From positions 393,807-457,806 of the forward strand of contig NZ_NPEA01000003.1 in NCBI RefSeq assembly GCF_002812205.1: 64,000 nt of DNA, written 5' to 3'. The stretch comes from Leptospira neocaledonica (GTDB taxonomy: Bacteria; Spirochaetota; Leptospiria; Leptospirales; Leptospiraceae). Under the pieces are notes generated by a model, which had not been told where the DNA came from, did no database searches, and was given only the letters and a program-made list of their open reading frames with translations. The stretch's first letter is position 1. Every line of letters begins with the position of its first letter. This document shows positions 20,201 to 30,447 of this stretch, one piece after another. Position numbers and translations under genes: made by a program.

Positions 20201-20858
20201 TTCCGTCTTCCAAACTATCAATCTGCCAGGAATGTTCAAAAAGGCAATGGTTTCCGGAGATAGAATTTTAGTAGAAACTGAAACCTCGGGAAAAAGAACC
20301 TTAACCAGTTACTCGGATACATTCGAAGAAAATAAATCTATTCTTTTGGATTCTAAATCTTGGTCAGCTTCTAAAAAGGGACAACTATTCTTGATCCAGT
20401 CTTCTTCAAAAGAAGATAAAATTTTATACGCTGATGCAAAGCTAAGCAAAGATATTGATTCTGCTTGGACAGGAATTACAAATCCAAGATTACTCGGTGC
20501 AACTGAAGATGGAACATTCTTCCGTACGGATAAAGAGATCGTTTATGTTTCCGGCAAAGGAAAGGCGACTAAAACTGAAATTTCAGACAAGTCAGCAAAT
20601 CTTTTCAGCGTGAGAGGAAATTCTCTCTGGTTTACCGGTAACGATAAAATCTACCGTGTGGATGCGGATTCTTCCGGTCTGAAAGAGATCAAAATTTCGG
20701 ACAAAGAAGTAGAAGGTCTTTTGCCAGGGAAAAAGAAAGATGTGATCGTATTATATAAAGATAATACAGCAGTTAGATATGATGAAAAAGGAGAAACTGT
20801 CTGGACTTACAAACTAGTCCAAGATTCAGACAATGTTTACTCTTTATTGTATCACTAA
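17286..20858 (+). CDS. Giant TPR lipoprotein with C-terminal beta-propeller-like domain
   Basis: About 1190 residues with a lipoprotein signal ending FAIHC. Most of the protein (about 30-880) is tandem TPR units, recognisable from repeated patterns such as AEGYYLIGSSEYRLGKTEDS, PSPFVFLGNAKILSNDTDGA and ELAPYNIGIVLFNDNLLEQS. The last 290 residues change to beta-strand repeats with GTSIEALDKNRAIRLWRITS and YDEKGETVWTYKL, like a PQQ/WD-type propeller. It probably scaffolds an envelope assembly. The ATG at 17286 overlaps the PEGA gene stop (TGATG); a GTG at 17283 is the alternative. Confidence 0.85.
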   Translation: MNRILSRFIILSVVSVFAIHCVSKDFRKSNSQDAILEKDIIAAQKLKQASKLINEGNSAFQKGKFELSLSKGREAVKAYPTAEGYYLIGSSEYRLGKTEDSLNSLKKGTELDPENEQILLTLGILYTSQGANKDALEVYSKLEKLPKVDGSAYTFKKAVLLKTIGKYDEAYSALKSIPEDKFKFKAQLYMQLGDTAVQVKDYEAAEVYFEKARTADPDLASAKQSASATKVAGLLEKGNAALKVKNYREAVQFFTSATQLDPKNPSPFVFLGNAKILSNDTDGAVKAFETSLKLKADYLEAYSGLASAYSKSGNNPKAISVLEKAIPFFPKNATIYNQIGLNQKSLGENAKAMVSFSKARELDPNYKEPVLNLVYLLASEHRYKTAKNELDSLKSDDETKKVAAFLESSELIHEGDLRLRKGDTKSAKTYFDRAKAKDQDDPGVYTAYGRLYQISGDPKLSEQNYLKALSLQKGNLPALQGLIRLYSAQKNQSKVAQYTKELEAITGNDPLSGIVLARTYEDKKEFDKAENTYKNLMKKYPDNESIQFRLAFLYYKIALEENEKANYDSASSWLAKAEKLTKDLPEIAEAKQTIDQNRKFSEVIPTIQKANRLFDNKSYEKAIPLYQSAYDKTKKLTLYIKVAECYLAMGMEEKGISLLENSPDASKNLAAQEAIYAFLLRKGEVDNAEKGFQKILEKKQDSYYSHYQLGIIGLQKKNFDVAIESFNRSWLLNPEFTASRIGKGIAYYNQNKSKEAKEEFESAMKADSENELAPYNIGIVLFNDNLLEQSVEIFKEIIKKNPDFPDAHFQLSYIYFKKGDLEAADAEIVKALELERDEKFLHARIRILSELKTKNPANAEYKKLAIELGRELAEKFPNSPYSSQAERLVLSDSDTPVILQPFPNRGSLIGVPVIINDLLLVNYGTSIEALDKNRAIRLWRITSTKPFRNVLADRRVYAFTDRSLEVRDQNSGSVFQTINLPGMFKKAMVSGDRILVETETSGKRTLTSYSDTFEENKSILLDSKSWSASKKGQLFLIQSSSKEDKILYADAKLSKDIDSAWTGITNPRLLGATEDGTFFRTDKEIVYVSGKGKATKTEISDKSANLFSVRGNSLWFTGNDKIYRVDADSSGLKEIKISDKEVEGLLPGKKKDVIVLYKDNTAVRYDEKGETVWTYKLVQDSDNVYSLLYH

Positions 20859-20865
20859 GAACCGT

Positions 20866-21513
20866 TTAGACCTTGGTCAGATCTAAATAATAAATACGGG
20901 AGCCAGCCTCCCGTTTTTCTTGCTCAAAATGGGAGATTGGAAAATTTTCCCTTTGTAAAGAAAACTCTGAGTGGATCGGTTTATATCTAAGATCATCTCT
21001 AAAAAGGCGAATTCCTTTACGAGCATAAGGGCCGTAATCTGTAGCAAAATGGAATTTGCCACCATTCTTCAAAAGAATATGAATCGTATCTAAGAATCGG
21101 GGATTTAAGGTCCTATGTTTATGATGCCTGCGCTTAGGCCAAGGATCAGGAAAGTTTAGAAGAATTTCGTCGAAGATACCTGGTTCGAAAATTTCTTCTA
21201 AAAACCAATTAAAGTTCACTGAAAGAAGTTTAACGTTCTTAAGATCGTATTGCTTCAAATCACGGATTGTCTTGCGTAAACGATCCGCCTTCTTCTCCAT
21301 GAGAACAAAGCCGGTGTTTGGATTATCTTTTGCCAAGGATACGGCAACCTCTCCCCAACCGGAACCAAGCTCTAGATAATATGTCCCGAATTCTCCAGAA
21401 AACAAATCGTTTTTTTTTAATTTACTTCCGGGGTTTAGTTTTAAGAAATAATCAGAGGTAAAGGGGATTCGAGTGGCGATCTTCCATTGTTTTTCACGAA
21501 AATTCGATGTCAT
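20866..21513 (-). CDS. trmB: tRNA (guanine-N7-)-methyltransferase
   Basis: TrmB makes m7G46 in tRNA using SAM. The 215-residue protein has the SAM-binding motif LELGSGWGEVAVSLA, the acidic loop VLMEKKADR and the family signature NFPDPWPKRRHHKHR. The C-terminal HFATDYGPYA segment also fits. The gene converges with the TPR lipoprotein gene, leaving 7 bp between stops. Confidence 0.95.
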   Translation of the reverse strand: MTSNFREKQWKIATRIPFTSDYFLKLNPGSKLKKNDLFSGEFGTYYLELGSGWGEVAVSLAKDNPNTGFVLMEKKADRLRKTIRDLKQYDLKNVKLLSVNFNWFLEEIFEPGIFDEILLNFPDPWPKRRHHKHRTLNPRFLDTIHILLKNGGKFHFATDYGPYARKGIRLFRDDLRYKPIHSEFSLQRENFPISHFEQEKREAGSRIYYLDLTKV

Positions 21514-21562
21514 CGCCGAATGCCTGCAAATACCAAATCTCTTAGTTGTCTAATTTAATACA

Positions 21563-22501
21563 GTGAAAATAAAATTATACGGAGTGAGAGGATCTCTTCC
21601 TACTCCGCTTTCCGGTTCAGAATATAGAGAAAAATTGGAAAAGATCCTAGAGTCAGCTCATAGGGAGTTCAAACTAAAGAACGGAACCTTCTCCGTTCCA
21701 ACATTCTTACAATCTTTAGGGACGGAACTGTTACACCCTGTGGGAGGAAACACCACTTGCGTTTATGTTGAATCGTCAACCGGTCAGAAACTAATTATAG
21801 ATTGCGGCTCCGGAATGAGAGAACTTGGAAATGATCTCTTGAAGGAAGGCATTGCTCAGGGCGGCAACGTCAAAATTTTAGTGACGCATACTCACTGGGA
21901 TCATATTCAAGGTTGGCCTTTCTTTAAACCTGGATACATACCGAGTGTCCAAGTCGATTTTTACTCCACGATCTCTAACCTAAAGGAAAGGTTCGATCGA
22001 CAACAGAATCCAGAAAATTTCCCGATCACTTTAGATGAGATGATGTCCAAGAAGACATTCAACCTTCTCGAAAGACAAAAGACAGTTCAACTCGGTGATT
22101 TTAAAGTAACTCCTTTTCTCTTAAAACATCCGGGAAACTGTACCGGTTATCATATAGAAGAAAATGGAAAAAGTTTCCTATTCTGCACCGATGTGGAAGT
22201 GAGAGAAGAGGATCTTTCCGAATTTGAACATTTACGCGCTAAAATCGGAAGTCCTGACATGTTGATCATAGATGCACAATACAGCTCAGAAGAAGCGGAA
22301 CGTAAGATTGGTTGGGGTCATACATCCGGAAGATTAGCTGTGCGCTGTGGAGAAGTTCTGGGTGTAAATAAACTGGTTCTAACTCATCATGAACCTGATC
22401 ATCCGGACGAAGAAATCATACGAATGTTCAATCAAGAAAAACAATCCACTGCTCTTTCTGAGATAGTATTAGCAAGAGAAGCTGATATATTTCAACTTTA
22501 A
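21563..22501 (+). CDS. MBL-fold metallohydrolase
   Basis: The 312-residue protein is a metallo-beta-lactamase-fold hydrolase. It begins [15 protein letters not shown], a start typical of the GVRGS subgroup, and has the metal site [14 protein letters not shown]. Further ligands are [18 protein letters not shown] and the late LTHHEPDH. The residue pattern resembles cyclic-nucleotide phosphodiesterase-like and PhnP-like members, but the substrate cannot be assigned. The start codon is GTG at 21563. It diverges from trmB. A perfect 10-bp hairpin lies just after the stop. Confidence 0.85.
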   Translation: MKIKLYGVRGSLPTPLSGSEYREKLEKILESAHREFKLKNGTFSVPTFLQSLGTELLHPVGGNTTCVYVESSTGQKLIIDCGSGMRELGNDLLKEGIAQGGNVKILVTHTHWDHIQGWPFFKPGYIPSVQVDFYSTISNLKERFDRQQNPENFPITLDEMMSKKTFNLLERQKTVQLGDFKVTPFLLKHPGNCTGYHIEENGKSFLFCTDVEVREEDLSEFEHLRAKIGSPDMLIIDAQYSSEEAERKIGWGHTSGRLAVRCGEVLGVNKLVLTHHEPDHPDEEIIRMFNQEKQSTALSEIVLAREADIFQL

Positions 22502-22515
22502 TATAAAGTTAGTAT

Positions 22516-22541
22516 AAGAATAGATGTTTAGATCTATTCTT
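22516..22541 (+). terminator. Hairpin after the MBL gene, possible terminator
   Basis: AAGAATAGAT-GTTTAG-ATCTATTCTT is a perfect 10-bp inverted repeat with a 6-base loop, 15 bases after the stop. It is AT-rich and lacks an immediate T run, so termination strength is uncertain. Confidence 0.5.
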
Positions 22542-22642
22542 AATTGATTGTTTCACTTCTATATTCATTTTTTTAAAAGATTCTTACCTTCAAAAGAAAT
22601 CTTCTTTTAAATTTTTTCTTAGTACTGTAAGCTCTTCCGGCT

Positions 22643-23002
22643 ATGCAAGAACTAGAGATCGGGATGAATCCTACCCAAAAGGTAACACCTGATTTGCCGG
22701 CGGATCAAAGATTTTATACAAGATTCCGTAAAGACAGTAAGGTAAAACTTTTAGAGGGAGGAAATTGGAGCGAAGGTACTCTGGTTGATATATCGATGAT
22801 AGGAGCATCCATTCTTTCGAATGAGAATTGGAGTCCCGGAAATAAGATCACGATTATGTCACCTATGTTTACCTGCGAGATACCAGGAGAGGTTATTCGT
22901 AGAACTGTTAGCAATATGGGGCAAAGATACGCGATCGTATTTCATGATCTTTGCGACTCAAGCATACTTGAGATACTTAATAAGATAGCGCATTGCAGAT
23001 AA
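22643..23002 (+). CDS. PilZ-domain protein (putative c-di-GMP receptor)
   Basis: The 119-residue product is a single PilZ domain: the Arg-rich entry RFYTRFRKDSKVKL followed by DISMIGASIL, which fits the RxxxR ... D/NxSxxG c-di-GMP-binding pattern, and a closing strand RYAIVFHDL. It would act as a cytoplasmic c-di-GMP effector; its target is not evident. An in-frame ATG at 22664 (MNPTQK) is an alternative start. It has its own upstream region and may be followed in transcript by the HELGH protein. Confidence 0.82.
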   Translation: MQELEIGMNPTQKVTPDLPADQRFYTRFRKDSKVKLLEGGNWSEGTLVDISMIGASILSNENWSPGNKITIMSPMFTCEIPGEVIRRTVSNMGQRYAIVFHDLCDSSILEILNKIAHCR

Positions 23003-23079
23003 CGTTTTTCTGTTAAGTATTGGGAATTTTTTTCCAAAACTCTAAACTCAAGGCTTGCCAGGCCGACATTTATAATAGG

Positions 23080-23784
23080 ATGAACCTGGGAGTTATACAA
23101 TCTTCTTCCATGATGGAAAGACCGAAAGATACTTCGGTTAAGTACATTGGTCACGGGCAACTGGAAAGTTCGCCTCAGGCTAGTTCTGTACTCCATGTTA
23201 TCTCCCATGAACTAGGGCACGTTGCTGAGTTTCGCAACGAAGCCATCAGAGATAATGCGGAGCTTCGATCCATAGACGTATCCATCGAATACGAACTTAG
23301 GGACGGAAAATTAGTGGCTGTAGCCGGAGAAACCAAGGCTACCACTGTTAAAAAGGGCGAAAAAGAAAAACCTGATCTTTTAACTTTGAATGAAGAAGCG
23401 GGTGGGAATTCGAACAAATCGACCGATTCCGCTAAGAAAAAAGAAGCTGCTTCTCATTCAGAGCTCATCTCTGATAAAGAATGGGAACTTATGTCCGAAT
23501 TGAGAGATATAGATCTGGAATTGAACCGATTGGATAAGAATCAGGTATCTTCACACGAGGATCCTGAAAGAAAATCGGAAGATGAAGCTCGCCGTCATAT
23601 GGAATTGATCGAAAGAAAACGTAAGTTGGAAATGGCTTTAAGCCAGGAAAAACTGAAAGCTCTTTTGGAAGAGACTTTAAAAACGATCCAAGAATTAAAT
23701 CAGAAACAGATCCAATTTGCCGGAAAAGTATATTACGGAGATGCGATCAACTCCGCCGGCAATCTTTTAGAAACTCACGCTTAA
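23080..23784 (+). CDS. SprA-related putative metallopeptidase with HELGH motif
   Basis: The protein (about 234 residues from ATG 23080) contains HVISHELGHVAEFRNEA, an HExxH zinc-protease motif. A segment YELRDGKLVAVAGETKA follows, which resembles the SprA-related family, where a HEQAH motif is followed by a Y-x-x-GPDGK-YAVGGE stretch. The remainder is a long charged coiled coil (about 120-225). It has no signal peptide. An upstream in-frame TTG at 23020 would add 20 residues; I prefer the ATG although its SD is poor. The stop lies 3 bp from the convergent engB stop. Confidence 0.65.
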   Translation: MNLGVIQSSSMMERPKDTSVKYIGHGQLESSPQASSVLHVISHELGHVAEFRNEAIRDNAELRSIDVSIEYELRDGKLVAVAGETKATTVKKGEKEKPDLLTLNEEAGGNSNKSTDSAKKKEAASHSELISDKEWELMSELRDIDLELNRLDKNQVSSHEDPERKSEDEARRHMELIERKRKLEMALSQEKLKALLEETLKTIQELNQKQIQFAGKVYYGDAINSAGNLLETHA

Positions 23785-23787
23785 TCT

Positions 23788-24462
23788 TTAGCCTTGTTCG
23801 TTGATCTCTTGTGGGATCGCATCCTCTTCCATCGGAGGAATGATTAAGGATTTCATCATATTCTCTATGATCTTTCTGAGTTCTGGTAGACCTTTTCCAT
23901 ACTTAGGTGAAACAAAAACGATTTCCAACATAGGATATAATCCTTGGATGTTTTTCATTTTTTTCCTAAGTTTAGAAAGTTCCGACTGATTAAGTTTATC
24001 TATTTTAGTACGAATTAAAACAGGTTTAGTTCCTTTTTCGAAACAGGTACCAATCAATTCTAATTCTTCGTCAGGTAATTCTCTTTGAGCGTCGGATAGT
24101 AAGAATAGACATTTTAGATCTTTAGCAGAGTTAAGATAATTCATTAAAAGATCCATCATCTGCTCATGATCTTTGTGAGAATTTGCGGAATAACCGAAAC
24201 CAGGCGTATCCACTAAGAACAAAGATTTAGAAACTAAGAAAAAATTCAGTAATTTGGTCTTTCCCGGAGTGGCAGAAACTTTTGCTAAGGATTTTCTTTC
24301 TACAATTGCGTTTAACAATCTGGACTTTCCGGAGTTGGAGCGACCGGCGAATGCGATATGAGGAATACCTTTGGAAGGAACTTTAGAAGCGTCCGCATAA
24401 GAAGATAGAAATCTAACTTCTCTAAAGAATGGGTCCGGCTTTAATTCTTGGAGTTCTTCCAT
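23788..24462 (-). CDS. engB: Ribosome biogenesis GTP-binding protein EngB/YsxC
   Basis: EngB is an essential GTPase in large-subunit assembly. The 224-residue protein shows G1 [12 protein letters not shown], the G2 region [13 protein letters not shown]3 DTPGFGYS and G4 RTKIDKL. Length is usual with a slightly long acidic C-terminus. It is the last gene of a minus-strand unit: phosphatase, tilS (2-bp gap), engB (15-bp gap). Confidence 0.95.
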   Translation of the reverse strand: MEELQELKPDPFFREVRFLSSYADASKVPSKGIPHIAFAGRSNSGKSRLLNAIVERKSLAKVSATPGKTKLLNFFLVSKSLFLVDTPGFGYSANSHKDHEQMMDLLMNYLNSAKDLKCLFLLSDAQRELPDEELELIGTCFEKGTKPVLIRTKIDKLNQSELSKLRKKMKNIQGLYPMLEIVFVSPKYGKGLPELRKIIENMMKSLIIPPMEEDAIPQEINEQG

Positions 24463-24477
24463 AAACCTCTGGACTCT

Positions 24478-25731
24478 CTAATCTTGTTGGAAATCATCCG
24501 ATCGAATATCATCGAAACGGGCATCCCACAAACGAAGACAAACCAATACAGTTTTCCCTTTTCGTTTTAGAATGGGTAGCATTTTTCTGACCGGAACCGG
24601 AATCTCTTTCTCTCTAAGGATTTCGGAAACGTCTCGATGGATTCCTCCAAGCAGGATTTTTTCTCCTTCTCCGTCGTTAGAAGGTTCGCAATTTTTCGGT
24701 ATCTTTTTGGTCTTACCATTCCATTTCAAAAAGAAAGAGTCAGAGTTATAACTGAACGGTTTCAAATAAGAAGCGGTTTTGGGTAAGATGTACAGATCTG
24801 ACGAAACACTTTTCCAAAACCAAACTTCTTTGTTTTCGAGAGAAAAAGAAACTTTTCTGTCCAGGTTATGAAGAAGGTCCGCAAGAAACTGAGAATTCAG
24901 CGGATGAAGGCCCAAACTTTTTAAATGTAAGTCTAAAATTTGTTTACAAATAGAAGCAGGCTCTTCTTCCAAAATTCTTCTTGATACTGTTCTAATCTCG
25001 TCTTCGTTTACCTTGCGGTTTGATGTTCCGCTTCTAGGTGTATCTGAATCGTGAAAATTATGAAAAATTTTATCCGGATCAGCGCCTTCTTTTAAAAGTA
25101 CAGGAAGTAATTCTGCTCGGATTCGGTTTCTAAGGTAACGTGAAGAAGAATTGGATTCATCTTCGAATACCGGCCAATCGGCGTTTGCCAATGCTGTTTT
25201 ACGATCCTGTTCTCCGAATAATAATAATGGTCTGAATCTATTATTTTCTAAAACTCCTAAGGTACGTAGAGAATTCCAACCACCACCTCTGATGAGCTGT
25301 AGAAGTACTGTTTCTAGATAATCTTCGGCATGATGGCCGGTAACAATATAACCGCCTATCTTTTCGTAAATTTTTTCTAGATCTCTAAATCGAAGAACTC
25401 TTCCGGCTTCTTCTAAACTTAGTTTAGTCTTAGCAGCAAACTTTGGAACGTTTTTTTTTTTAAAGGTAAAATTGGGAGCTAAGGAGAGGATATACTTTAA
25501 GATTTCGGATTCTTGTTCCATATTATCTCGGATAGAATGATCCAAATGATAAATAGTTGGAAAATGGGAAATTAGATTTTTATTATGGAGCCAAAGATAA
25601 AATTGAAGAAGCAGGGAAGAATCTTTTCCACCTGAAAAGGCAATCACTGCAGGTTTATTTTTCATAAACTCATGGTAATTTTTTAGTCGAGACCAGGCGG
25701 ATTGAAAAATGGATTCTAAGGTTTCGTTCAT
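24478..25731 (-). CDS. tilS: tRNA(Ile)-lysidine synthase
   Basis: TilS converts C34 of the tRNA-Ile CAU anticodon to lysidine. The 417-residue protein has the PP-loop AFSGGKDSSLLL, the family motif GHHAEDYLETVLLQLIRGGG and SSRYLRNRIRAELLP, followed by a C-terminal substrate-binding domain. It starts 2 bp after the phosphatase stop and is likely translated from the same mRNA. Confidence 0.94.
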   Translation of the reverse strand: MNETLESIFQSAWSRLKNYHEFMKNKPAVIAFSGGKDSSLLLQFYLWLHNKNLISHFPTIYHLDHSIRDNMEQESEILKYILSLAPNFTFKKKNVPKFAAKTKLSLEEAGRVLRFRDLEKIYEKIGGYIVTGHHAEDYLETVLLQLIRGGGWNSLRTLGVLENNRFRPLLLFGEQDRKTALANADWPVFEDESNSSSRYLRNRIRAELLPVLLKEGADPDKIFHNFHDSDTPRSGTSNRKVNEDEIRTVSRRILEEEPASICKQILDLHLKSLGLHPLNSQFLADLLHNLDRKVSFSLENKEVWFWKSVSSDLYILPKTASYLKPFSYNSDSFFLKWNGKTKKIPKNCEPSNDGEGEKILLGGIHRDVSEILREKEIPVPVRKMLPILKRKGKTVLVCLRLWDARFDDIRSDDFQQD

Positions 25732-25733
25732 TT

Positions 25734-27662
25734 TTATTTTAAACGTTTTACGCCTATTAAAGTAATATCATCTGTCTGTTCCCTTTCCCCGGTAAAGTTT
25801 TTTATCTTTTTTAACACAGTTTCCAGCAGCTGAGGAAGTGTTTCTTTTCTGGCTTCAAAAACGCATTCGTGTAGGCGATCCATTTCGAAAAATTCTTCGG
25901 AAGGGTTCATAGCTTCCCATACCCCATCAGTAAGCATTAGAAAAAAATCTCCTGGCTCTAGGTAAAGTTCTCCACTATTTTCAAAATGGTCTATGTCAGG
26001 ATCTATTCCTAAAACAACTCCTCCTGTCGGGATTTCTTCCAAACGATTTTCCTTTTTACGATAAACTAGAATATCTCCTTGCCCCCCACCGCTGAAAACA
26101 AAACGATTTTCGTTTTGGTTCCAATGAATAATGGTCAAAGACATGAAACGAGGAGAAACAATATCCTTAAAATAATTTTGATATAAATACGTATTTACTG
26201 TAACTAAAATTTCCCAAGGTGTCGGATTCTTTCTAACAAGTGAATGGATCACTGTTCTAACCGTTGCCATCACGATTCCGGCCGGAACACCTTTGCCGCT
26301 CACGTCTCCGATACAAACATACGTTTCTTTATTGGTAGGATGTGTTATGAAATCGTAATAGTCTCCGCCAACTCCGATCGCAGGTACCATGATCCCGCTG
26401 AATTCGTAGTTCGGATGATCTGGCATTTTTCTAGGCAGAAGAGATCTTTGTAAGTCTCTTGCGATCTCTATCTCTTTATCCAATCTTTCTTTTTCCGCTC
26501 TTTGGTGGAATAAATGAAAGTTTTGGATGGAGATCCCTGCTTGGACTGCGAATGCATTCAAGACATCAATTTCTTCCGGGCTCCAATGAAGTTCTTCTTC
26601 TTTAGCGAGAAGTATCCAAATTTCCGAATTATCGGAACGTAATACAGGTAAGATTGCCAGGTGTTTTTTCTTTCCGTTACTGCCTAAGGTTTTCCATTCC
26701 TTGAGATCTGACGAATCTAGCAATATAGCGGATTCTGTCAGTTTTTTCAGAACGTTCCATTCTCCCTTTAATTGGACATTCAATTTGATTTCCGGTGCTC
26801 TCGGAACTCCTGTAAGTATATGTCCTTCGGTAGAGATCGTTTTTCCTTCTGAATCTATTTTTCTTTCTATCAAAACGAAAAGATTACTTTCGGAAAATTC
26901 GGTTAAGGAAAGTAGAATGACCCGGAAAATTTCGGTTCTATATTTAAATCCTAAACTGCTGAGTTTTAAAGCTGCAGAGTGCAGATTTCTGAAATTCCTG
27001 GATTGGGTTTGAGAAACCTCGAAAAGAATTCTGTTCTTTAATGTAGTAGCAAACTGACTAGCGATCAATTCCAGGAAATAGCGATCCTTCTCCGCTTGTA
27101 CTGGATCGTCTTTTTCGTAATCTACATTAATTAATCCTAATACTTCTTTTTTAAGATGGATTGGGACCGACAATTCGGATTCTACCTTATTTACTCTTCC
27201 ATATTGTCTGATCTGTTTATGAGGTTGTTCATCAAATCTATAATAAACAGATTTACAGGTCTCGATCGCCTGCCCTAAAGGACCGTTCTGTTCTCCCTTT
27301 TTGATCTCCATCCTAAAGGCTAATTTTTCTAGAGCGGGGCCTTTTTTATTTTTGCAGGATTTTACTAGGATACGATCCAATCTAGGCTCATATACCATAA
27401 CTGAGATCCCAGGAAGATTCAATTTTCTGAATGCTAGGTTAGTGAAATTTTCGAGAAGGTCGTCTAGATTAGGACTCGTATTAAAAAGAGAAAGAAATTC
27501 TAAGAGGATCTCGTTAGATAATGCGTGTACTTCAGGAGGTTTGATCCTGTTTCGTTTTCTTTTTTCTAAGATCCATTCTCTTCCACAGGAATTACAAAGA
27601 AATTTTCCATCTTTGAATTCTCCGTCCGGAAGATAATATTCTCCGCAAAATACGCAGGACAT
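25734..27662 (-). CDS. GAF + PP2C (SpoIIE-type) phosphatase with N-terminal zinc ribbon
   Basis: The 642-residue protein begins with a four-cysteine zinc ribbon (Cys3, Cys6, Cys23, Cys26). One GAF domain (about 50-210) and a second GAF-like domain (about 230-385) follow, then a helical linker (KEIEIARDLQRSLLP). The C-terminal SpoIIE/PP2C phosphatase (about 410-642) has GVGGDYYDF, IGDVSGKGVPAG and LTDGVWEAMN metal-binding motifs. Such proteins dephosphorylate anti-anti-sigma factors or similar targets in response to small-molecule or redox signals; the partner is unknown. It is divergent from the sigma-54 activator and first gene of the tilS-engB unit. Confidence 0.88.
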   Translation of the reverse strand: MSCVFCGEYYLPDGEFKDGKFLCNSCGREWILEKRKRNRIKPPEVHALSNEILLEFLSLFNTSPNLDDLLENFTNLAFRKLNLPGISVMVYEPRLDRILVKSCKNKKGPALEKLAFRMEIKKGEQNGPLGQAIETCKSVYYRFDEQPHKQIRQYGRVNKVESELSVPIHLKKEVLGLINVDYEKDDPVQAEKDRYFLELIASQFATTLKNRILFEVSQTQSRNFRNLHSAALKLSSLGFKYRTEIFRVILLSLTEFSESNLFVLIERKIDSEGKTISTEGHILTGVPRAPEIKLNVQLKGEWNVLKKLTESAILLDSSDLKEWKTLGSNGKKKHLAILPVLRSDNSEIWILLAKEEELHWSPEEIDVLNAFAVQAGISIQNFHLFHQRAEKERLDKEIEIARDLQRSLLPRKMPDHPNYEFSGIMVPAIGVGGDYYDFITHPTNKETYVCIGDVSGKGVPAGIVMATVRTVIHSLVRKNPTPWEILVTVNTYLYQNYFKDIVSPRFMSLTIIHWNQNENRFVFSGGGQGDILVYRKKENRLEEIPTGGVVLGIDPDIDHFENSGELYLEPGDFFLMLTDGVWEAMNPSEEFFEMDRLHECVFEARKETLPQLLETVLKKIKNFTGEREQTDDITLIGVKRLK

Positions 27663-27906
27663 CGGGATAAAGATGATACGGGAAGAAGAGAGGGTGGAAA
27701 GATGTTTTTATTCTTCTTTTTCAGAAAATCTTCGAATAACACGAATTTGTTCTAAATTTCGAGATTAATCTTCTTCTAAAATGTAAAGTAAACCGCTCAT
27801 TTATGATATTATGTCATTTGAATCGATCAATCTAAACTGATTCTGATACAAATATTGCGTTCTTTCCTGGAAACGAAGCGACTTGCTTGGATTTTAAGTT
27901 TTTTCC

Positions 27907-30044
<2,138 letters not shown>

Positions 30045-30048
<4 letters not shown>

Positions 30049-30443
30049 GAAGGAAGTTTATCCTTCCAGTTCTGATCGAATTCCTTATAATTGCAGGTTA
30101 ATTCTTCGTCCTTTAGGATCTTGCGGACAGCTCTGTCCCTTCCTAAAGGATTACTTGCTCCCCGGACCCCGCTTTTATCTTCTAAGGTGTTTGCTTGGTC
30201 GCTATGATTCATGAAGCGGGAATTATCCACGCAGAAGTACCATTGTCCTTCGAACAAATAAGAATATGTATAGATCAGATTTTGGAGCCTTTCAGGAAGA
30301 GATTGTACTTCTTTCTCTGTTAGGGTCCAAACGGTTTTAGGGTGAAACTCCCACACGAGTTCACCTTCTTCTATATCTCTACCTGCAAAAACTCCGAGTC
30401 CTCCGATTGGAGACTCAGCAACGTAAGTCGGCACTTTCAGCAT
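30045..30443 (-). CDS. SET-domain protein (putative lysine methyltransferase)
   Basis: About 132 residues forming a minimal SET domain: [20 protein letters not shown], the SAM-binding core [12 protein letters not shown] (N-H-S-x-x-x-N) and the C-terminal [10 protein letters not shown]. Bacterial SET proteins methylate protein lysines, but many targets are unknown. I use the ATG at 30443, 4 bases after the ABC-exporter stop; an upstream ATG at 30482 would overlap that gene. The stop overlaps the convergent sigma-54 activator stop by 4 bases. Confidence 0.82.
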
Positions 30444-30447
30444 ATTT

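Noticed and set aside
27663..27906. Possible sigma-54 promoter before the activator
   Set aside because: No GG-N10-GC spacing was found; the nearest GG and GC pairs have wrong spacing.
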